Positions 1 to 6,185 of a stretch of 11,275 bases of DNA are shown here, piece after piece. Source of the DNA: JARRJY01 sp050116415 (GTDB taxonomy: Bacteria; Pseudomonadota; Gammaproteobacteria; UBA6429; Thiohalophilaceae); assembly GCA_050116415.1 (NCBI GenBank), contig JASFOS010000069.1, forward strand, positions 1 to 11,275. The letters are read 5' to 3'. Below the pieces are notes generated by a model. That model was not told the origin of the DNA. It saw only the letters and a program-made list of their open reading frames with translations, and did no database searches. Positions within the stretch are counted from its first letter, which is position 1. Every line of letters begins with the position of its first letter. The translations under genes were made by a program, and so were the position numbers.

Positions 1-945
1 TTTGCCAAACCAGAAGTCGCGATCCATCGCCAGAAAGTCAGTATAGTGTAGGTAGTGTGAACCATCGCAACTGAAAGTCAGGCCAACCATTCCATTAACA
101 ATGTTTAATGAAGCTGAACGCAGGTAGACCGTTTCATCTGCATTTCGTAACATCTTGAACATATCCAGGATATCTTTGATTTTTTCCCTGGGAATCGTTG
201 CGCGTTCCGTATAGGGCACGCGCGGAAAGGCCAGGCAGCTTTCCGGATCCAGGATATCATCCACCATGTGTATTTTGTAATCGTAAGGATCCTGAACGTG
301 CCAGAAACTCATGCGCGAACTGGAAAAGTGAATTTTAAAATGAAACACACCATGTTCCAGGAGCATGTCGAGGACCGCGTCCATGACTTCATCCAGCCGC
401 GCATCCATGGCGCTTTTGACGCGCTCCTGCAGAAATAATGTGCCGCGTATCGCCGGGTCACCTTTATATTGGCGCCAGCCGGTGTCATAAATCTGCTTGC
501 TTTGCTCGACGGGAAGATGGTCGACATCAAAGTCTGCCGCGATAAAGCCGAGCACCCGGTCATCCTTGTTAACCGCCTGCATCACGGTGATGCAGGACTT
601 CATGTTGTGGGTGCTGATATAGACCGGGGAGATGGTGAAGCCTTTATAGGGCAGGGTACCCTCCATGAAAGGGCGACCATTCATATCGCGGCCACGCCAT
701 TTTTCATCACGGTAGTCGGTTTCCACGTTGGACGAAATAATAATGCCGTTGGTATCCACCGCGAAGATCAGGTCGCAGTGAGGTAGTTCCGCCATGGCTT
801 CCTGGAGAACATCGTCCAGGCGATCCGGATCCTCCCAGACTTCGGCACACCGGCTTGCCAGTTTGGCCATGGGCGCTTCCGCCTGTTTGGCCAATGCGGA
901 TTTTTTGTAAGCAATAACCTGTTTAACCCATGAGGATGAAGACAT
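1..945 (-). CDS. PDC/Cache-type sensor domain protein, soluble, 3' end outside window
   Basis: An open frame of 315 codons starts with ATG at 945 and is still open at base 1, so the C-terminus is missing. Residues about 45-145 look like a PDC (Cache) ligand-sensing domain: a strand with FAVDTNGIIISSN (about 60-72), then GRDMNGRPF (about 86-94), a PVYIS strand (about 107-111), and a closing strand VLGFIAADFDVDHL. PDC domains usually sense small ligands outside the membrane in chemoreceptors and kinases. Here the first 55 residues are polar and helical with no signal peptide or membrane segment, so the protein is probably cytoplasmic. Residues about 150-315 form a second region that I cannot name; it has HFSSSRMSFW, a PxxxY stretch and FSCDGSHYL. 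No kinase, GGDEF, EAL or methyl-accepting module is visible. A weak purine-rich ribosome site (AGAG) precedes the start. The gene is divergent from radA. Ligand and output are unknown. Confidence 0.85.
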   Translation of the reverse strand, partial: MSSSSWVKQVIAYKKSALAKQAEAPMAKLASRCAEVWEDPDRLDDVLQEAMAELPHCDLIFAVDTNGIIISSNVETDYRDEKWRGRDMNGRPFMEGTLPYKGFTISPVYISTHNMKSCITVMQAVNKDDRVLGFIAADFDVDHLPVEQSKQIYDTGWRQYKGDPAIRGTLFLQERVKSAMDARLDEVMDAVLDMLLEHGVFHFKIHFSSSRMSFWHVQDPYDYKIHMVDDILDPESCLAFPRVPYTERATIPREKIKDILDMFKMLRNADETVYLRSASLNIVNGMVGLTFSCDGSHYLHYTDFLAMDRDFWFGK

Positions 946-974
946 GGCAGGCTCTCTGGTCGACAAGATCAATC

Positions 975-997
975 TGTAACATGCTTGTAATGTTACA
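975..997. repeat. Perfect inverted repeat, candidate operator
   Basis: TGTAACAT (975-982), 7 bases, then ATGTTACA (990-997): two perfect 8-base arms whose centres are 15 bases apart. It lies 30-52 bases upstream of the PDC sensor start codon, in the 151-base divergent gap with radA (946-1096). Size and symmetry fit a dimeric regulator site, but I do not recognise the motif, and a chance AT-rich palindrome is possible. Confidence 0.35.
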
Positions 998-1050
998 TGA
1001 AAATCGTGTCGGAAGTATGACAACATGAGCAAAAAATGGCGTATGCCCTG

Positions 1051-1068
1051 TGTTAACATGGCTTAACA
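1051..1068. repeat. Short inverted repeat upstream of radA
   Basis: TGTTAA (1051-1056), 6 bases, TTAACA (1063-1068). It sits 29-46 bases before the radA start. The TTAACA at 1053-1058 could also act as a -35 element (5 of 6 consensus bases), but no good -10 follows at the right spacing. Whether this is a promoter element, an operator or chance cannot be decided from sequence. Confidence 0.25.
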
Positions 1069-1096
1069 GTGTTGATACCAGAACTGACAAACCATC

Positions 1097-2464
1097 ATGG
1101 CAAAAACAAAACAAGTCTATAGTTGTAGCGAATGTGGTGCCCAGGCACCCAAATGGTCCGGACAATGCGGGGACTGCGGCGCATGGAATACCCTGGTCGA
1201 AGTCACCGCGGTTGCACCCAGTAATAAAACTAACCCGCGCTTTGCCGGTTTTGCCGGGAAGGCGGGCATCAGCCAGGTGCAATTACTGGATGAGGTGACC
1301 CCGGATGACGTGTCGCGCAATCAAACCGGTATTGAGGAGTTTGATCGTGTCCTTGGGGGAGGCCTGGTTCCCGGTTCGGTGGTGTTGATTGGTGGTGATC
1401 CGGGGATCGGTAAATCAACCTTGCTGTTACAAACCGTGGTAGCCATGGCGCAACAGCAGAAGACCTTGTATATCACCGGGGAAGAGTCGCTGCAGCAGGT
1501 AAGTATGCGGTCACACCGGCTGGGCTTGCCGGGCGAAAATGTCCAGTTACTCGCCGAAACCCGGGTCGAGAATATTCTTGCCACCGCACAAAAAGAAAAC
1601 CCCCAGGTGCTGGTGGTTGATTCTATTCAAACGGTATATACCGATGTGCTGCAGTCGGCACCGGGTGCGGTGGCGCAGGTCAGGGAAAGTGCGGCCCAAC
1701 TGGTGCGTTATGCCAAGCAAACCCGGACCGCCCTGTTCCTGGTCGGGCATGTTACCAAGGAAGGCACGCTGGCCGGACCTCGGGTACTGGAGCACATGGT
1801 GGACACGGTGTTGTATTTCGAAGGGGACAGTGGCAGTCGTTATCGACTGATTCGTGCCATAAAAAACCGCTTTGGCGCGGTTAACGAGCTGGGTGTATTT
1901 GCCATGACCGACAAGGGGCTGCGCGAAGTGAATAACCCGTCGGCGATTTTCCTGTCACGCCATGAGGAAGCGGTGCCCGGGAGCGTGATCATGGTGACCC
2001 TGGAAGGCAGTCGCCCGTTGCTGGTCGAGGTGCAGGCACTGGTGGATGAAAGTCATCTTAGCAACCCGCGTCGGGTGACTACCGGGCTGGAGCATAATCG
2101 CCTGGCGATGCTTCTGGCCGTGCTGAATCGTCACGCGGGGATTTTTACCTCGGACCAGGACGTGTTTGCTAACGTGGTCGGCGGTGTGCGGGTCACCGAA
2201 ACCGGTGCCGATCTGGCGGTGTTGCTCGCGGTGATGTCCAGCTTGCGAAACCAGACTTTGCCCCAGGACCTGGTGGTGTTCGGTGAAGTGGGGCTGGCGG
2301 GTGAAATTCGTCCGGTGCCCAATGGCCAGGAACGTTTACAGGAAGCGGTCAAACATGGCTTCAAGCGTGCCCTGGTTGCCAAGGCCAATATGCCCAGGGA
2401 AGCGATCCAGGGACTGGAAGTGATTGGTGTGACACGCCTGGATGAAGCGCTCAGGCAGGTTTAA
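1097..2464 (+). CDS. radA: DNA repair protein RadA (Sms), branch-migration ATPase
   Basis: RadA is a RecA-like, DnaB-type ATPase that helps process recombination intermediates during RecA-dependent repair. The 455-residue length is usual for the family. Domains in order: a four-cysteine zinc finger (C10, C13, C24, C27); a RecA-fold ATPase with Walker A GGDPGIGKST (99-108) and Walker B LVVDS (172-176); the RadA-specific KNRFG motif (256-260); and a C-terminal Lon-protease-like domain from about 285, which has a structural rather than proteolytic role in this family. All key motifs are intact. The ATG at 1097 is chosen because it places the zinc finger at its usual distance from the N-terminus; the ribosome site before it is weak. 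The gene is divergent from the PDC sensor gene. Its last 14 bases overlap the 3' end of the opposing PilZ gene, and no terminator is visible at that junction. Confidence 0.98.
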   Translation: MAKTKQVYSCSECGAQAPKWSGQCGDCGAWNTLVEVTAVAPSNKTNPRFAGFAGKAGISQVQLLDEVTPDDVSRNQTGIEEFDRVLGGGLVPGSVVLIGGDPGIGKSTLLLQTVVAMAQQQKTLYITGEESLQQVSMRSHRLGLPGENVQLLAETRVENILATAQKENPQVLVVDSIQTVYTDVLQSAPGAVAQVRESAAQLVRYAKQTRTALFLVGHVTKEGTLAGPRVLEHMVDTVLYFEGDSGSRYRLIRAIKNRFGAVNELGVFAMTDKGLREVNNPSAIFLSRHEEAVPGSVIMVTLEGSRPLLVEVQALVDESHLSNPRRVTTGLEHNRLAMLLAVLNRHAGIFTSDQDVFANVVGGVRVTETGADLAVLLAVMSSLRNQTLPQDLVVFGEVGLAGEIRPVPNGQERLQEAVKHGFKRALVAKANMPREAIQGLEVIGVTRLDEALRQV

Positions 2465-2837
2465 CGCCAATTAACTCGGCCAGATCACGCTCCAGCAGTG
2501 TCTCGTCCCCCAGGTTGAGTTCGACCAGGCGATGCAGATGGGTGGCTGTATCCAGATCCATGTTTTCGCACTTGAAGCCAATGCGATCTTTTTCGATATG
2601 CGCCACGCTGGCATCCATGGCGAGTTTTACACTGGATTCAGCGCCATCGAGGCGAATATCAAGATGGAAAGCTTCGCCTTCTTCACCCTGCCAGTCATCG
2701 GGTTTGACGATCATTGCACCCTTGAGGCTGATATCCAGTAGCTGCAGTTTCCATTGTTGCCCACGGCGGGAACCCAGCACAGTCACTTCGGCATCAAAGG
2801 GAATGCGATGGAAATGACGTTGTTCCTGTTCGCTCAT
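2451..2837 (-). CDS. PilZ domain protein, predicted c-di-GMP receptor
   Basis: This 128-residue protein is a single PilZ domain with a short C-terminal tail. PilZ domains bind the second messenger cyclic di-GMP, usually to control motility, adhesion or polysaccharide output. Both signature pieces are present: RxxxR near the N-terminus (R7-HFH-R11) and DxSxxG (D35-I-S37-L-K-G40). Binding is therefore plausible, although not shown. No membrane segment or extra domain is seen, so it probably acts as an adaptor on a partner protein. The start follows a good ribosome site (GAGGTAA about 6 bases upstream). It lies 23 bases behind the tandem-FHA gene on the same strand, so the two are very likely co-transcribed. 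Its stop codon lies inside the radA coding region on the other strand. The partner pathway is unknown. Confidence 0.93.
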   Translation of the reverse strand: MSEQEQRHFHRIPFDAEVTVLGSRRGQQWKLQLLDISLKGAMIVKPDDWQGEEGEAFHLDIRLDGAESSVKLAMDASVAHIEKDRIGFKCENMDLDTATHLHRLVELNLGDETLLERDLAELIGVKPA

Positions 2838-2860
2838 GGCTTACCTCGGGTATGGGGTTG

Positions 2861-3505
2861 TTATTCCAGGTAAAACTGCATCTTGACGTTGCCGATCTGG
2901 ATAACGTCACCGTCATGGAGTTTTTCGGCTTTCTCGCCAATCGGTTTGTTGCCGATGGTCGGGGACTGTTTGCCTTCCAGGTGAGAAATGAAATAGCCCT
3001 CATTGCGTTTGGCGATCACCGCCGTGGCAACACCCGGCTTACCCAGGTTGGTCATGGCGCGGTTAAGGCTCATGGTCTTGCCCAGGTTGGCGCCACTCAT
3101 GATTTGCAGGAAGCCGGAGCGCACTTCCAGTTCCATGGTCAGACTGGCGGTGGAATCTTCGGTCGCTTCTTCAGCCACTGCGGGTTGAGGAGGCGGCACT
3201 TCCGCCCGGTCAGGCACCTCTTCGTAAGAGTAAATCATGTTGTGTTTACCAATACGGATGAGGTCATCGTTTTTCAGTACGTGTTCGGTAATCCGTTCCT
3301 GGTTAACATAGGTGCCTTCCTCCGAACCCAGATCAACCAGTTTGGACACCTGGTTTTCGGTATCGATACGGGCATGCTGGGGTTGCAGGGCCAGGCTATC
3401 GATATGGATGGTGCAGGAGGGATCACTGCCAATCAGCATGCTCCCGTTAAGTACAGGAAACACTTTTAATATTCTGCCCTTGAAAGAGAGCGTCAGTTTT
3501 GACAC
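2861..3505 (-). CDS. Tandem FHA domain protein
   Basis: A 214-residue cytoplasmic protein with two forkhead-associated (FHA) domains. FHA1 covers about residues 4-95 (IGSDPSCTIHID at 25-36, QPQHARI at 41-47, GTYVN at 64-68, IRIGKH at 83-88). FHA2 covers about 122-212 (NLGKPG at 153-158, LHDGDVIQIGNVKMQFYL near the end). A proline- and glutamate-rich linker lies between them. FHA domains normally bind phosphothreonine peptides. In FHA1 the usual Arg of the GR motif is Ser27, and the Ser three residues before the conserved His44 is Gln41; FHA2 is further degenerate. Classical phosphopeptide binding is therefore doubtful. The start is GTG at 3505, with GGGGTGG about 6 bases upstream; an ATG four bases further upstream is out of frame. 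The gene leads a two-gene unit with the PilZ gene. No Ser/Thr kinase or phosphatase is visible in the window. Confidence 0.92.
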   Translation of the reverse strand: MSKLTLSFKGRILKVFPVLNGSMLIGSDPSCTIHIDSLALQPQHARIDTENQVSKLVDLGSEEGTYVNQERITEHVLKNDDLIRIGKHNMIYSYEEVPDRAEVPPPQPAVAEEATEDSTASLTMELEVRSGFLQIMSGANLGKTMSLNRAMTNLGKPGVATAVIAKRNEGYFISHLEGKQSPTIGNKPIGEKAEKLHDGDVIQIGNVKMQFYLE

Positions 3506-3539
3506 GCATCCACCCCAAAAATTCTATATTTATCTTGGG

Positions 3540-3570
3540 ATTATAGACCGTATTTAATCCTCTTGTACAA
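3540..3570 (-). promoter_or_regulatory. Candidate promoter of the FHA-PilZ unit
   Basis: Read on the minus strand, a perfect TATAAT occurs at 3545-3540, about 35 bases before the GTG start. TTGTAC at 3570-3565 could be the -35 element (TTG plus A matching), but the spacer is 19 bases, longer than the usual 17. The perfect -10 makes this the best promoter candidate in the 163-base gap 3506-3668. Confidence 0.45.
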
Positions 3571-3597
3571 CATTGCAGGCAAGGATAGAGCAGATTG

Positions 3598-3612
3598 TCC
3601 CGTTTATCGGGA
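3598..3612. repeat. Small inverted repeat between corB and FHA genes
   Basis: TCCCG (3598-3602), 5 bases, CGGGA (3608-3612). It lies 57-71 bases downstream of the corB stop on the minus strand. It could be a weak terminator stem for corB, but it has no T-run after it and only five pairs. Nothing else clear is visible in this gap besides the candidate FHA promoter. Confidence 0.2.
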
Positions 3613-3668
3613 TATTTCACACTTTCGTCGCAAGTGGCAATGCCGGTGGCAAGCGCATTGTCTGAATA

Positions 3669-4943
3669 TTAGTCAGTCCCGGTTTTTTTATAGTTGGGAT
3701 CAACGTGAACGGTCTTCACCGCATTCTGGGTGGTTTGCACAATTTCGATGGGATATTCGTCCTCCAGTAACAGGCTGGTGCCTTGTTCCGGTATATGCTC
3801 CAGGTATTCAATGATCAGGCCGTTGAGGGTTTTGGGCCCTTCGATGGGCAGTTCCCAGCCCATGGCCTTGTTGAGATCACGCACCGTGGTACTTCCATCA
3901 ATCAGGTAACTCCCATCCTCCTGTTGGTGGATGTCCTTGCTCAAATCGGCGGGATCCGAGGTAAATTCACCCACAATTTCCTCAAGAATATCATCCAGTG
4001 TCACCAGTCCCTGGATATCCCCGTATTCATTGACCACCAGGGCATTGCGTTGTCGCTCATGCTGAAAATTCAATAGCTGGGTATTTAGCGCCGTACCGCT
4101 GGGCACATAGTAGGCGTCACGTATCAACTTGATGAAGCCGTCTTTGTCGGCCTGCTCGCTCTTGAAGAATTGCACCACGTTTCGCATGTGTATGACGCCG
4201 ATGACATGATCGATATCATTTTCAAACACCGGTAAGCGGGTATGCTGGGTTTCAGTCAGTTGCTTGACGATGTCATCCCAGTCATCATCCAGATCGATAC
4301 CGATGATTTCATTACGCGGGATCATGATGTCATCTACGCTGACTTTCTCCAGGTCAAGGATACCCAGCAGCATTTTCTGGTGGCGTTGCGGAATCATGGC
4401 ACCGGCTTCATTGACCACGATGCGCAGTTCTTCCTTGCTCAGGGTATCGGCACTTTGTTGTAGAGAAATCCCCAGGATTTTAAAAATTCCCCGCGTTGCC
4501 AGGTTGGTCAGCCACACAAACGGATACATGACTTTCAGTAAGGGTTCAAGAATAAATGCCGAGGGCAGCGCAAAACGCTCAGGATGCAAGGCGGCAATGG
4601 TTTTCGGGGTGACTTCCGCAAAGATCAGCACGATGGCAGTGAGGAAAAAAGGTGCAGCCAGTACCCCGGTTTCACCCCACAAACGCATACCGATAATGGT
4701 CGCCAGTGATGCCGCGGCGATATTGACGAAGTTGTTGCCCAGCAGAATCAGGCCAATGAGTTTGTCCGGGGTGCCCAGCAGGCGATGGGCACGCATGGCT
4801 CCCTTGTGTTGCTTGTCGGCAAGGTGGCGCAAGCGGTAGCGGTTCAAGCTCATCAGCCCGGTTTCTGATCCGGAAAAGAAGCCGGAAATAAATATCAGTA
4901 GAACAAGTGCGCTGATGAGCACACTAAGCGGAATGTCGTCCAA
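3669..4943 (-). CDS. corB: CorB (YfjD) family CNNM/CBS-pair membrane protein, predicted magnesium or cobalt transport
   Basis: The 424-residue inner-membrane protein has the usual CorB/CNNM layout. A DUF21/CNNM transmembrane domain covers about 5-155, with conserved SGSETGL (24-30), GNN near 69-71 and FAEVTPKT (108-115). A pair of CBS domains covers about 200-325 (IMIPRNEI at 206-213; ALVVNEYGDIQGLVTLDDILEEIVGE in the second, 301-326). A CorC/HlyC-type C-terminal domain covers about 340-420. CNNM/CorB proteins are linked to Mg2+ transport, with the CBS pair binding nucleotide-Mg. The likely start is TTG at 4943, because the next in-frame ATG is residue 31, inside the conserved SETGL segment. 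A GAGG ribosome site stands 11 bases away, rather far. It lies 105 bases behind ypjD on the same strand, the same pairing as yfjD-ypjD in E. coli. The hemolysin label sometimes given to this family is historical. Confidence 0.93.
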   Translation of the reverse strand: MDDIPLSVLISALVLLIFISGFFSGSETGLMSLNRYRLRHLADKQHKGAMRAHRLLGTPDKLIGLILLGNNFVNIAAASLATIIGMRLWGETGVLAAPFFLTAIVLIFAEVTPKTIAALHPERFALPSAFILEPLLKVMYPFVWLTNLATRGIFKILGISLQQSADTLSKEELRIVVNEAGAMIPQRHQKMLLGILDLEKVSVDDIMIPRNEIIGIDLDDDWDDIVKQLTETQHTRLPVFENDIDHVIGVIHMRNVVQFFKSEQADKDGFIKLIRDAYYVPSGTALNTQLLNFQHERQRNALVVNEYGDIQGLVTLDDILEEIVGEFTSDPADLSKDIHQQEDGSYLIDGSTTVRDLNKAMGWELPIEGPKTLNGLIIEYLEHIPEQGTSLLLEDEYPIEIVQTTQNAVKTVHVDPNYKKTGTD

Positions 4944-4978
4944 TCGGGGATAAACCTCGTGTGATTTAACTAGTGAAT

Positions 4979-5007
4979 ATTACGAAGCAAAAGAACAGGA
5001 CAGTCAA
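4979..5007 (-). promoter_or_regulatory. Candidate internal promoter for corB
   Basis: On the minus strand, TTGACT (5007-5002) and CGTAAT (4984-4979) are separated by 17 bases, matching the consensus at 5 of 6 and 4 of 6 positions. It lies in the 105-base gap between ypjD and corB, about 35 bases before the TTG start. It could give corB expression independent of ypjD. Confidence 0.35.
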
Positions 5008-5048
5008 GTAGTAAAGCGGCCTGAACTGGCATAGAGACTGCAGCAGGT

Positions 5049-5852
5049 TTAACGGGCCAGGACCAGTTCGATAACAAATTTGCTACCAAAATACGCCAGT
5101 ACCAGCAGGGTAAAACCACTCACGGTCCAGCGAATTGCCGTGCGCCCGCGCCAGCCAAACTGGTAGCGACCCCAGAGTAAAATTCCGAATAACAACCAGG
5201 CGCCGAATGACAGCACGGTTTTATGTACCAGGTGCTGGGCCAGGATATCATCCAGGTAAAACAGGCCACTGATCAGGGAAATCGTCAGGATAATGAAACC
5301 CAGGCCGATCATGGAAAACAGCAGGCTCTCCATGGTTTCCAGCGGCGGCAGTGAGCGAATAAAACCACCCGGATGCCGGTTGCGCAGGTGACTTTCCTGT
5401 AAATAGAGCAGGATAGCCTGAACCACGGCAATACTCAGCAGGCTGTAGGCCAGGATGGAAACCAGGATATGGAACTCGAGCCCGCCGGGCAGATTTTGAG
5501 TCAGGTAATAGGCTTCCGGGTCCAGTTTGCGCAGGCCGAGACTCAGGGCCGCCACCGGGAAGACGATAATGCCCAGGCATTCCACCGGTTGTTTCAAGGA
5601 AGCGATGATCAGCAATAAGGCAATCAGCCCGCCGACCAGGGAAATGATATTGAAAAAGCCAATGTCGATACCCTGCGTAGTAAAGGTGTGCTGATAAATC
5701 ACCCCTAAATGCAGCAGAGTCGCAAGCGTTGCCAACAGCAAAATACGGGATTTTGCCAGCGATTTCGCCTTATCCTGTAGACCAAGCCAGAGCAGGCTAC
5801 CTGATACCAGGTAAATAATAATCGCAGCAATACTAATCAGTGAGGTATCCAT
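5049..5852 (-). CDS. ypjD: YpjD, CcsA/HemX-like cytochrome c assembly family membrane protein
   Basis: This 267-residue integral membrane protein has about eight hydrophobic helices (roughly 5-25, 36-56, 66-86, 92-108, 127-150, 178-200, 212-228, 240-263). It belongs to the CcsA/CcmC/HemX-like family, whose members handle haem or take part in cytochrome c maturation. Histidines usual for the family are present near helices (H48, H55, H128, H210). The C-terminal block HKTVLSFGAWLLFG, then GWRGRTAIRW and LAYFGSKFV, is typical of the proteobacterial YpjD group. The precise function of YpjD is not established. The ATG at 5852 gives the full first helix, but the ribosome site is weak. Position and orientation relative to corB and ffh match E. 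coli, except for the hydrolase gene now lying between ypjD and ffh. Confidence 0.93.
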   Translation of the reverse strand: MDTSLISIAAIIIYLVSGSLLWLGLQDKAKSLAKSRILLLATLATLLHLGVIYQHTFTTQGIDIGFFNIISLVGGLIALLLIIASLKQPVECLGIIVFPVAALSLGLRKLDPEAYYLTQNLPGGLEFHILVSILAYSLLSIAVVQAILLYLQESHLRNRHPGGFIRSLPPLETMESLLFSMIGLGFIILTISLISGLFYLDDILAQHLVHKTVLSFGAWLLFGILLWGRYQFGWRGRTAIRWTVSGFTLLVLAYFGSKFVIELVLAR

Positions 5853-5909
5853 TTTTGAGTATTTTTTCCAGGCCAGGCGGAATCATCGCACATGGTTGAA
5901 AGTGATAGA

Positions 5910-5938
5910 AGAGTCAAAATTGAATTTTCAGTGACTCT
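5910..5938. repeat. Inverted repeat in the ypjD / hydrolase divergent region
   Basis: AGAGTC (5910-5915) and GACTCT (5933-5938) enclose a second near-palindrome, AAAATT-G-AATTTT (5916-5928). On the minus strand it contains TTGACT, which could serve as the -35 of a ypjD promoter, though no good -10 follows. It sits 58-86 bases upstream of ypjD. An operator is possible, but AT-rich chance symmetry is equally so. Confidence 0.25.
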
Positions 5939-5974
5939 GGCCAACTGGCCGGGAAATAAGCAGCATTTGATAAC

Positions 5975-6003
5975 TTGTGACCACTGACGCATTTTGGTTT
6001 ACT
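5975..6003 (+). promoter_or_regulatory. Candidate promoter for the MBL-fold hydrolase
   Basis: TTGTGA (5975-5980) and TTTACT (5998-6003) are separated by exactly 17 bases, each matching consensus at 4 of 6 positions. Transcription from here would start near 6010. That leaves a leader of roughly 175 bases before the preferred start, containing the 6018-6062 inverted repeat. Weak evidence only. Confidence 0.25.
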
Positions 6004-6017
6004 AGCATTATGGCATG

Positions 6018-6062
6018 ATTAATGGCTACTACCGCAGAGGATGCAGAGAATCTGCCATTAAT
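6018..6062. repeat. Perfect 9-base inverted repeat in the hydrolase leader
   Basis: ATTAATGGC (6018-6026) and GCCATTAAT (6054-6062) are perfect reverse complements separated by 27 bases. In RNA they could close a 9-pair stem; in DNA they could be two half-sites. They lie 124-168 bases before the preferred start of the MBL-fold gene. The region 5853-6185 otherwise holds only the candidate sites listed separately. Confidence 0.4.
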
Positions 6063-6185
6063 TGCCAAATCGACACAAGACAAGGTGAAAATTGGAACAG
6101 GGACGTAACTATGCTTGATCGTGACATGCGCTACAACAATCCACAACATGATCAGTATGGTATTGAATCCAGAGGTGAACTGAAT

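Noticed and set aside
1016..1096. Promoter for radA
   Set aside because: TTAACA elements exist, but no acceptable -10 falls at 16-18 bases; I could not place a promoter with confidence.
2852..3469. Long plus-strand open frame (205 codons) opposite the FHA gene
   Set aside because: It mirrors the FHA gene on the other strand, has no ribosome site and no recognisable domain, while the minus-strand frame has two clear FHA domains.
4264..4839. Plus-strand open frame (191 codons) opposite corB
   Set aside because: Low-complexity, serine- and arginine-rich translation typical of an antisense shadow; corB on the minus strand has all family motifs.
6015..6185. Upstream extension of the MBL-fold protein from ATG at 6015
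   Set aside because: No ribosome site before 6015, the start lies beside a strong inverted repeat, and the added residues are not like the conserved fold. The start at 6186 has a good ribosome site.
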